From Thermodesulfobacteriota bacterium (GTDB taxonomy: Bacteria; Desulfobacterota; RBG-13-43-22), in contig JALOOY010000146.1 in NCBI GenBank assembly GCA_025454185.1, positions 1 through 5,514 on the forward strand: DNA of 5,514 nucleotides, written 5' to 3'. The position numbers and the translations under genes are program-made. Shown here one piece after another: positions 1 to 5,269 of the stretch (position 1 is its first letter; each line of letters opens with the position of its first letter). The notes beneath the pieces are model-generated. The model saw nothing but the letters and a program-made list of their open reading frames with translations, had not been told where the DNA came from and ran no database searches.

Positions 1-324
1 GAGGCCCGGGGGGATTTCCAGTTGGCCCAATTCAAGAAAGATCCGGCCAACCGGGGTAAGATCATCCAGCACGGGCTATGGCGCTACTCCCGCCATCCCA
101 ACTATTTTGGTGAGGTCACCTTGTGGTGGGGGATCTACCTGCTGGCCCTGTCCGCCGGGGGGGCCTGGTGGACGATCATCGGCCCTCTGACCATTACCTT
201 TTTGATCCTGAAGGTCTCCGGCATCCCGCTGCTGGAAAAGAAATATGTGAACAACGCGGCCTTTCAGGAATACGCCCGGCGGACCAGCGCTTTCTTCCCG
301 CTTCCGCCGCGAAAGGAGAGGTAA
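1..324 (+). CDS. DUF1295 family membrane protein (steroid 5-alpha-reductase-like), C-terminal part
   Basis: This is the last 107 residues of a larger integral membrane protein; the family is usually about 250-270 residues, so the start lies upstream of the window. The fragment carries the family hallmark, a GLWRYSRHPNYFGE block at fragment residues 25-38, followed by a WWG turn and two hydrophobic segments (roughly residues 40-52 and 56-76). It ends in a short basic tail. The block is shared with the C-terminal cofactor-binding region of 5-alpha-reductase and isoprenylcysteine methyltransferase-like membrane enzymes. DUF1295 proteins are predicted NAD(P)H-dependent reductases, but their substrate is generally unproven. 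They recur next to FAD oxidoreductase, DUF1365 and Cfa-like genes, so a role in reducing or modifying lipid acyl chains is a reasonable inference. The stop is 5 bp before the next gene, so the two are probably co-transcribed. Family assignment is firm; function is not. Confidence 0.9.
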   Translation, partial: EARGDFQLAQFKKDPANRGKIIQHGLWRYSRHPNYFGEVTLWWGIYLLALSAGGAWWTIIGPLTITFLILKVSGIPLLEKKYVNNAAFQEYARRTSAFFPLPPRKER

Positions 325-329
325 GACCC

Positions 330-746
330 ATGTGGCACAATTTGAAAATATATCTGATCCTGCTCCCCCTGTTTTTTTTGATCGATTATCTCTGGCTCGG
401 GAAAATCATGGTCGGGTTTTATAAACAGGAGCTGGGGCCCCTGGCCCGGCGGGTGGGGGAGGACCTCAGCCCGCACCTGGGTGCGGCCCTGATCGTGTAT
501 CTGCTCATTCCCCTGGGCATCGTCCTTTTTGCGCTGCCCCACGTATCCCAGACCAACTTGCCCGGCTCTTCCCTGTTCTGGGGCTGCCTCTATGGGCTCG
601 TGCTTTACGGGATTTACGACATGACCAATCTTTCCATGCTCGCCGGCTGGTCCCTGAAATTGTCCCTGCTGGACATCTTGTGGGGAGGCGTCCTGTGCGC
701 CGTAACCACCACCCTGGCGGCCTACCTGGATCAATGGCTGCGTTGA
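330..746 (+). CDS. DUF2177 family small integral membrane protein
   Basis: This is a 138-residue, strongly hydrophobic protein with about four membrane helices (approximately residues 5-24, 50-70, 82-103 and 112-132). The signatures I recognise from DUF2177 are DYLWLG at 19-24 near the end of the first helix and YGIYDMTNLS at 93-102 in the third. No catalytic motif is visible and no biochemical function is known for the family. The ATG at 330 is chosen because AAGGAG (313-318) lies 11 nt upstream and the length matches the family. A longer frame reaching back to 123 overlaps the DUF1295 gene and is not protein-like there. It follows the DUF1295 gene by 5 bp and precedes the oxidoreductase by 76 bp. 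The association suggests an accessory membrane role in lipid modification (inference). An 8-T run at 372-379 encodes part of a Phe-rich helix. Confidence 0.88.
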   Translation: MWHNLKIYLILLPLFFLIDYLWLGKIMVGFYKQELGPLARRVGEDLSPHLGAALIVYLLIPLGIVLFALPHVSQTNLPGSSLFWGCLYGLVLYGIYDMTNLSMLAGWSLKLSLLDILWGGVLCAVTTTLAAYLDQWLR

Positions 747-822
747 GAAGGGGCGCCTTTGAGACGGTGCTTTCCGAACGCCCGGCGGGGTTTGAAAAAG
801 AAACCTGGGACGGGAGGATCCA

Positions 823-2067
823 GTGAAAATTGCCGTAATCGGGACGGGCATCGCGGGGCTCACGGCCGCCTATCTGCTCCATCGGGATTTTGACCTCACC
901 GTGTACGAGGCCAACGACTACGTGGGCGGGCACACCAACACCGTGGAGGTTGATCTTCCCGAAGGGCGCTACGCGGTGGACACCGGTTTCATCGTCTTCA
1001 ACGAGGTCACCTACCCGAATTTCTGCCGCCTGCTGGAACGTCTGGGGGTAGCCCATCAACCCAGCCGGATGACCTTCAGCGTCAAGTGCGAAAAAACGGG
1101 GTTGGAGTACAGCCCCCATACGCTGGACACGTTTTTTGCACAGCGCCGGAATCTGATCTCACCCTCCTTCTGGCGCCTGATCCTGGAAATTTTTCGTTTC
1201 CGCAGCCGTTTTGGGGACTATTTAGACAAGGCCAATCCGCAGGCCCCCCTGGTCCGGACCCTGCAAGACCAGGGTTTTTCTTCTTTATTCATAGAGCAGT
1301 TCATCACTCCCCTGGGGTCCTCCCTGTGGTCGGCCGATCCGGAAACGTTTCAGGAGTTTCCTTTGCAGACCTTTGTCCGTTTTTTCAAGAATCATGGTTT
1401 CCTGAACGTCCGCAATCCGTTCCCCTGGCGGGTTATCCGCGGCGGGTCCCGGCGGTACGTGGAAAAGTTGATCACGGGTTTTTCAGACCGCATCCGGACG
1501 AATACGCCGATAGCCGCTGTGCAGCGATTTGCGGATCGAGTGGAAGTCAAAGAGCAGAGCGGTGAGCGGGCTTCCTATGATCAGGTCATCATGGCCGTCC
1601 ACTCCGATCAGGCCTTGACCCTGCTGCAGGACACCACGTCGCAGGAAAGGGAAATCCTGGGGGCCATCCCCTATCAGGAGAACGACACGGTCCTGCATAC
1701 GGACCAGCGTATTTTACCGGACCGCCGGAATATCTGGGCCAGTTGGAATTACCTGAACCCGAGAGACACCCAGGACCGGGCCGTCCTGACCTACGACATG
1801 AACATCCTCCAGTCGCTGAAGGCCTCCCGGGAGTTTTGTGTGACCCTCAACAGGACCGCGGCCCTGGACCCCGAGAGGGTGCTGGCCCGCTTTACCTATC
1901 ACCACCCGGTCTTCACCACCCGGGCGCCTGAAGCACAAGAGCGCCAGGGTGAGATCAGCGGCCGAAACCGGACCCACTATTGCGGCGCCTACTGGGGTTA
2001 CGGGTTCCACGAGGACGGGGTGCGGAGCGCCTTGCCGGTGGCCCGTTGGTTCGGCAAGGAACTGTGA
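823..2067 (+). CDS. FAD-dependent NAD(P)/FAD oxidoreductase, amine-oxidase-like (COG2907)
   Basis: This is a 414-residue flavoprotein, full length for COG2907. The N-terminal Rossmann motif GTGIAGL is at residues 7-13, with the acidic ribose-binding Glu29 at the end of the second strand. A GGHT motif (35-38) is typical of the amine-oxidase and phytoene-desaturase superfamily. Further family blocks are DTGFIVFN (53-60), LHTD (291-294) and WASWNYL (305-311). The C-terminal FAD-contact segment around CGAYWGYGFHEDGV lies near residues 387-400. No signal peptide is seen, so it is probably cytoplasmic or membrane-peripheral. The GTG at 823 is the start: GGGAGG (812-817) sits 5 nt before it, the Rossmann fold begins immediately, and an in-frame stop lies at 793. 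The family is predicted to oxidise, desaturate or isomerise lipid acyl chains; the exact reaction is not shown by the sequence. It touches the downstream DUF1365 gene and is the first gene of the tightly coupled block. Confidence 0.95.
   Translation: MKIAVIGTGIAGLTAAYLLHRDFDLTVYEANDYVGGHTNTVEVDLPEGRYAVDTGFIVFNEVTYPNFCRLLERLGVAHQPSRMTFSVKCEKTGLEYSPHTLDTFFAQRRNLISPSFWRLILEIFRFRSRFGDYLDKANPQAPLVRTLQDQGFSSLFIEQFITPLGSSLWSADPETFQEFPLQTFVRFFKNHGFLNVRNPFPWRVIRGGSRRYVEKLITGFSDRIRTNTPIAAVQRFADRVEVKEQSGERASYDQVIMAVHSDQALTLLQDTTSQEREILGAIPYQENDTVLHTDQRILPDRRNIWASWNYLNPRDTQDRAVLTYDMNILQSLKASREFCVTLNRTAALDPERVLARFTYHHPVFTTRAPEAQERQGEISGRNRTHYCGAYWGYGFHEDGVRSALPVARWFGKEL
2056..2060 (+). promoter_or_regulatory. 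Ribosome binding site deciding the DUF1365 start
   Basis: AAGGA lies inside the end of the oxidoreductase gene. It is 3 nt from a GTG at 2064, which would overlap the previous stop as GTGA, and 9 nt from a second in-frame GTG at 2070. The second spacing is the more normal one and gives a protein starting MESAIYTGQV, which matches the usual DUF1365 N-terminus. The choice changes the protein by only two residues. Confidence 0.5.
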
Positions 2068-2069
2068 CC

Positions 2070-2843
2070 GTGGAGAGCGCCATTTATACCGGCCAGGTGC
2101 GTCACCGGCGGTTTCTGCCGGTGGAGAACAGCTTTCGCTACGGCCTGTTCCTGGTCTTTACCGACCTGGCCGAAATGGATCGGGCCTTCGCCGCCAGCCC
2201 CTTCTGGTCCGTGGACCGTTTCAATTTAGCCAGTTTCCTGCGCAAGGACCACTTCGGTGACCCCCGAACCCCGCTGGATAAAGCGGTCCGGGACCTGGTG
2301 AAGACCAAAACCGGCAAGCGCCCTCCCGGTCCGATCCGGATGCTCTGCCATTTCCGTTATTTCGGGCACTGCTTCAATCCGGCTTCCTTTTATTACTGCT
2401 ACAATGTCGACGGCTCATGCCTGGAGACGGTCGTGGTCGAGATCCACAACACCCCCTGGGGGGAGGTCCATTGCTACGTGCTCGATGAAGCCCGGAATTT
2501 AGCTGCCCCGCCGTATCGCCGGTTTCAACTGGCCAAGGAATTTCATGTTTCGCCCTTCATGGACATGGCCATGCGTTACGACTGGCGGTTTCGGGAACCG
2601 GGTGAAACGCTAAGCGTGCACATGGAAAGTTTTCGGGATCAGGAAAAATATTTCGACGCCACCCTCACGCTCCGCCGCCGGGAAATCAGCGGGGCCCTGT
2701 TGAACCGGGTCCTTTGGAACTATCCGCTCATGACCCTTAAGGTGAGCGCCATGATTTACTGGCAGGCCCTGCGCCTCTACCTCAAAAAGGCTCCCTTTTA
2801 TGCCCATCCGGAAAAAAAGGTCCCGGGAGGGCTGAACCCGTGA
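2070..2843 (+). CDS. DUF1365 family protein
   Basis: This is a 257-residue soluble-looking protein of normal length for DUF1365. Recognisable family blocks in order are: SAIYTGQVRHRRFLP at about residues 3-17; LCHFRYFGHCFNPASFYYCY at 92-111, the family's most conserved stretch; VEIHNTPWGEVHCYVL at 123-138; and KEFHVSPFMDM at 146-156. His and Cys are frequent in the conserved blocks, but no established catalytic motif can be named. The family has no settled biochemical function. It is nearly always found between a COG2907 oxidoreductase and a Cfa-like methylase, as here and as in mycobacterial Rv0448c, so it probably acts on the same acyl-chain substrate. The start could be GTG 2064 (4-bp GTGA overlap with the upstream stop) rather than 2070. 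The end overlaps the methylase start by 4 bp (GTGA), implying coupled translation. A hydrophobic C-terminal stretch near residues 219-237 could touch the membrane. Confidence 0.93.
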   Translation: MESAIYTGQVRHRRFLPVENSFRYGLFLVFTDLAEMDRAFAASPFWSVDRFNLASFLRKDHFGDPRTPLDKAVRDLVKTKTGKRPPGPIRMLCHFRYFGHCFNPASFYYCYNVDGSCLETVVVEIHNTPWGEVHCYVLDEARNLAAPPYRRFQLAKEFHVSPFMDMAMRYDWRFREPGETLSVHMESFRDQEKYFDATLTLRRREISGALLNRVLWNYPLMTLKVSAMIYWQALRLYLKKAPFYAHPEKKVPGGLNP

Positions 2844-4120
2844 AACGTTCCGTGGCCCAACAGGAAATACCGACCGTCTGGTCCCGAAAAGGCCACCTGG
2901 CCGACCGTTTTGCCCGGCGCCTGCTACTACGGCGCCTGGGCCGTCTGCAAATCGGTTTTCTCGTACTGGAGGACGGCGACGACCGGATGACCTGCGGGGA
3001 TTCCGCGGCCCCACCGGACTTGCGGGTGACGGTCAGGGTCTCCGATCCCCGTTTCTACCGCGGAATTGTTTTTGGGGGCAGTGTCGGCGCCGGAGAGACC
3101 TATATGGCGGGGTACTGGACCTGCGACAACCTGCCCGGATTGACCCGACTGGCCGTGCTGAATGAAACGGTGCTCCTGGAGGTCGAGGGGGGACTCGCCC
3201 TGCTGGCTACCCCGCTGCGCAAGCTTTACCATTGGCGGAACAAGAACACCCGACCGGGGAGCCGCGGCAATATCGAGGCCCACTATGATTTGGGCAACGA
3301 TTTCTACGTCCTGTTTCTCGATGAGACCATGACCTATTCCTGCGGGATTTTCGAGCAGCCCGAATCCGCTCTGGCCGAGGCGCAGGCGGCCAAGTACGAC
3401 CGCCTCTGTCGCAAGCTGGATTTAAAGGAAACCGACCATTTGCTGGAGATCGGAACGGGCTGGGGCGGTTTGGCGATCCACGCCGCCTCCCGCTACGGTT
3501 GCCGGGTAACCACCACCACCATTTCGCCGGCCCAGTACGCCTGGGCCGCGGAACGCATCCGGGAATGCGGTCTGGAAGGCCGGGTGCGCTTATTAAAGGA
3601 GGATTACCGTGACCTCCAGGGAAGCTTCGACAAACTGGTCTCCATCGAGATGATCGAGGCCGTGGGCCACCACTTTCTGGAGACTTTTTTCCGGCAGTGT
3701 GCCGGCCTGCTGAAGCCGGAGGGGATGATGGCCCTCCAGGCCATCACCATCGCCGACCAGAAATACGATGCCCACAAGCGGGACGTGGATTTCATCAAGC
3801 GCTATATCTTTCCGGGGAGTACGCTCACTTCGGTCACCGCCCTCTGCGGGGCCGCCACCCGGGCCACGGACCTGCGGCTTTTTCACCTGGAGGACATTAC
3901 GCCTCATTACGCCCGCACGCTGCGGGAGTGGCGGGAGCGGTTTTTCCTGAACCTCGACCGGGTCAGGGCCCTGGGGTATTCCGAGCCGTTCATTCGCATG
4001 TGGGAATATTACCTCAGCTACTGCGAAGGAGCTTTTGCCGAGCGCTACATCGGTGACGTGCAGGTCCTTTTTACAAAACCCCGCTGCCGCCGGGCGCCCA
4101 TCCTGCCGGGATTAGGCTAA
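2840..4120 (+). CDS. Cfa-like SAM-dependent phospholipid acyl-chain methyltransferase
   Basis: This 426-residue enzyme belongs to the cyclopropane-fatty-acyl-phospholipid synthase family, which transfers a methyl group from S-adenosylmethionine to a double bond in a membrane phospholipid acyl chain. Residues 1-130 form the N-terminal lipid-associated domain; the methyltransferase domain follows. The SAM-binding loop is LLEIGTGWGGLA (201-212). Comparing by eye with the bicarbonate pocket of E. coli Cfa, Cys168 (TYSCGIF), Glu270 (SIEM), Ile302, Tyr357 and Cys395 (YYLSYCEGAF) are kept. Gln300, in LQAITIADQ, replaces His266. The LQAITI form is, as I recall, typical of the Cfa paralogs in clusters with DUF1365, including UfaA1 and UfaM types, so methylated or methylene products are more likely than cyclopropane (inference). 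The GTG start at 2840 has GGGAGG (2825-2830) 9 nt upstream and overlaps the DUF1365 stop. The stop overlaps the next ATG by 1 bp. The symbol is left blank because classical Cfa activity is doubtful. Confidence 0.95.
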   Translation: MKRSVAQQEIPTVWSRKGHLADRFARRLLLRRLGRLQIGFLVLEDGDDRMTCGDSAAPPDLRVTVRVSDPRFYRGIVFGGSVGAGETYMAGYWTCDNLPGLTRLAVLNETVLLEVEGGLALLATPLRKLYHWRNKNTRPGSRGNIEAHYDLGNDFYVLFLDETMTYSCGIFEQPESALAEAQAAKYDRLCRKLDLKETDHLLEIGTGWGGLAIHAASRYGCRVTTTTISPAQYAWAAERIRECGLEGRVRLLKEDYRDLQGSFDKLVSIEMIEAVGHHFLETFFRQCAGLLKPEGMMALQAITIADQKYDAHKRDVDFIKRYIFPGSTLTSVTALCGAATRATDLRLFHLEDITPHYARTLREWRERFFLNLDRVRALGYSEPFIRMWEYYLSYCEGAFAERYIGDVQVLFTKPRCRRAPILPGLG

Positions 4121-4707
4121 TGGCCGCCTTAAGGAAAATCATCAATTTCCTCGGGTTTCAGGCCGTATGGCTGTCCGCGGTCTTCGGGGCGGCTGCTGGA
4201 CAGACCTGGCTGGGGCCGGTTGTGGCCGTGATTTGGCTCGGCCTTTATTCCTGGTTGACGGGCCGGCCGAAACTGGAAATACAGATCGCCCTGACCGCTT
4301 TAATGCTGGGCCTGACGATCGATACCCTTTTGATCGGCGCCGGTGCCTATACCCCGCAGGGGGTGATCGGGGGCTGGCCCGTGACCCCGCCCTGGATGCT
4401 GGCCCTCTGGGTGAATTTCGGGACCCTGGTGAACGGCGGGCTGTCCTGGCTGCAAGGCCGGTATTTACTGGGAGCCGTCCTGGGGGCCTGGGGCGGGCCG
4501 CTGGCTTATTATTCGGGGCAGCGGCTGGGGGCCTTGACTTTTCACCCGCCGCTGGTCTTCCACCTGGCCGTTCTGGGAGCGGCCTGGGCCGTCGCCGTGC
4601 CGCTGCTTTTCTTTCTGGCGGAAAAGTTCCAGGGAAGGCCCGCACCGCCCCCCGGAAGGGTTCGCAGCGGGACGGATTATCGATCCAGGCCTTCCTCCCC
4701 CTGTTGA
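4120..4707 (+). CDS. DUF2878 family integral membrane protein
   Basis: This is a 195-residue hydrophobic protein with about six membrane helices (near residues 12-28, 31-47, 55-76, 91-111, 114-131 and 146-168). Blocks I recognise from DUF2878 are NFLGFQ (9-14), a conserved Asp68 in the third helix, PPWMLALWVNF (90-100), the GLSWL segment (107-111) and GGPLAYYSGQRLGA (125-138). The last 25 residues are Pro- and Arg-rich and look like an unconserved cytoplasmic tail. The function of the family is unknown. It is repeatedly found at the end of oxidoreductase, DUF1365 and Cfa-like clusters in proteobacteria, which fits its place here. The ATG overlaps the methylase stop (TAATG), and the upstream Shine-Dalgarno sequence is weak, so translation probably depends on termination of the methylase. 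It is the last gene of the coupled block, with a 169-bp gap downstream. Confidence 0.85.
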   Translation: MAALRKIINFLGFQAVWLSAVFGAAAGQTWLGPVVAVIWLGLYSWLTGRPKLEIQIALTALMLGLTIDTLLIGAGAYTPQGVIGGWPVTPPWMLALWVNFGTLVNGGLSWLQGRYLLGAVLGAWGGPLAYYSGQRLGALTFHPPLVFHLAVLGAAWAVAVPLLFFLAEKFQGRPAPPPGRVRSGTDYRSRPSSPC

Positions 4708-4721
4708 TCTCCAGGAGTGAG

Positions 4722-4734
4722 CGATCATTGATCG
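4722..4734. repeat. Perfect 13-nt palindrome in the intergenic gap
   Basis: CGATCA and TGATCG face each other around a single T, 15 nt after the DUF2878 stop. It could be an operator for a dimeric regulator or chance. It is too short and lacks the T run needed for a terminator. The sequence shows the symmetry; any binding role is conjecture. Confidence 0.35.
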
Positions 4735-4863
4735 GGAATAAGCAATACTTCTGAACAATCGGCTGGGTGAATTGGTTCTAAAGAATTAAAGACTCACTTT
4801 TAATGCACAAAGGAAACACTCTGGCTCACCTGAGGGGAATTTCTGCATTCAAAGACCGGTGGG

Positions 4864-4868
4864 GGAGG
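4864..4868 (+). promoter_or_regulatory. Strong ribosome binding site deciding the thioesterase start
   Basis: GGAGG, within a longer purine tract at 4861-4870, sits 8 nt before the ATG at 4877. An in-frame GTG at 4859 lies upstream of this site and would place it inside the coding region, so ATG 4877 is preferred. Confidence 0.8.
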
Positions 4869-4876
4869 AATCGGCG

Positions 4877-5266
4877 ATGGATCGGCTGAGCCCCGGCCTT
4901 TTCGGCCGGAAAGAAATGGTGGTTGAAGAGCAACATCTGGCCAGTGTCTGGGGGAATTTAGGTGTGGAAGTCCTGTCCACGCATTTTGTGGCGCTGCTCA
5001 TGGAGGTCGCATCCAGAGACGCTGTGGAACGCCTGTTGGAAAAGGGCCAGATGGTCGTGGGCACATGGATCAGTGTCCGACATATGGGGGCCGTTCCAAA
5101 AGGAGTCCTCGTGAGGGCCGAATCTTATTTGAAGGAAATCAGCGGCCGGAAGCTGACATTTGACGTTAGCGTTTACGACCCGAAAGAAAAGATTGCGGAA
5201 GGGCGTAACGAATTGCTGATCGTGTCCGCACACAGGTTCCTGGAAAGGGTGAAAGGAAAGTTCTGA
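4877..5266 (+). CDS. Hotdog-fold acyl-CoA thioesterase, FlK-like
   Basis: This 129-residue protein matches the fluoroacetyl-CoA thioesterase (FlK)-like family in length and motif order. The region EVLSTHFVALLMEVAS (31-46) holds Thr35 and Glu43; ISVRHMGAVPKG (65-76) holds His69. The Thr-to-Glu spacing of 8 and Glu-to-His spacing of 26 equal those of Thr42, Glu50 and His76 in FlK. The AESYLKEISGRKLTFDVSVYD stretch (about 81-101) and the following EGRNELLIV form the long hotdog strands. It should hydrolyse a small or medium acyl-CoA in the cytoplasm as a dimer. Fluoroacetyl-CoA itself is unlikely as a substrate; most relatives have no defined one. The start is ATG 4877 because of the GGAGG at 4864-4868. 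The next gene begins 3 bp after its stop. A link to the upstream lipid cluster is possible but not shown, because a 169-bp gap with a probable promoter separates them. Confidence 0.85.
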   Translation: MDRLSPGLFGRKEMVVEEQHLASVWGNLGVEVLSTHFVALLMEVASRDAVERLLEKGQMVVGTWISVRHMGAVPKGVLVRAESYLKEISGRKLTFDVSVYDPKEKIAEGRNELLIVSAHRFLERVKGKF

Positions 5267-5269
5267 GGC

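Larger units (their letters stand above)
4708..4876 (+). promoter_or_regulatory. AT-richer intergenic gap, probable promoter region of the thioesterase unit
   Basis: This is the only sizeable non-coding gap in the window. It is visibly richer in A and T than the flanking genes, especially 4770-4810. I see no strong hairpin with a T run that would end the upstream operon, and no convincing -35/-10 pair. TTTAAT (4799-4804) resembles a -10 box but lacks a matching -35 at normal distance; TTGGTT (4772-4777) is too far away. A promoter here is inferred from the gap, its composition and the change of gene theme. Confidence 0.35.

Noticed and set aside
372..379. Run of eight T as a programmed frameshift site
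   Set aside because: The frame through it is intact, the residues fit the hydrophobic helix, and no downstream stimulatory structure or alternative product is evident.
747..822. Possible promoter or terminator between DUF2177 and the oxidoreductase
   Set aside because: TTGAGA at 759-764 resembles a -35 box but no -10 box follows at proper distance, and the AAGG/CCTT fold is only 4 bp. I see only the Shine-Dalgarno site at 812-817.
264..863. Long open frame on the minus strand opposite DUF2177 (about 199 codons)
   Set aside because: It lies opposite a well-supported membrane protein gene, is rich in Gln, Pro, Arg and Gly with no recognisable domain, and looks like a by-product of GC-rich codons on the + strand.
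505..1119. Minus-strand open frame spanning the 747-822 gap
   Set aside because: It runs antisense to two confident genes, has no recognisable motif, and its composition changes along its length with the genes it mirrors.
3595..3653. Strong internal Shine-Dalgarno (AAAGGAGG at 3595-3602) followed by GTG at 3609
   Set aside because: The frame from that GTG closes after about 14 codons and is within the methylase domain. It encodes conserved family residues in the main frame, so it is at most a ribosome pause site.
4142..4645. Minus-strand open frame opposite DUF2878 (about 167 codons)
   Set aside because: Its translation is low-complexity Arg/Pro/Ala, typical of the antisense of a GC-rich membrane gene, and the + strand frame has clear helices and family blocks.
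4633..4695. Inverted repeat GGAAGGCC / GGCCTTCC near the end of DUF2878 as a terminator
   Set aside because: The 8-bp arms are separated by about 47 nt, lie inside the coding region and are not followed by a T run.
4859..4876. GTG at 4859 as the thioesterase start
   Set aside because: It would put the strong GGAGG site inside the gene and has no ribosome site of its own; ATG 4877 fits spacing and family length.
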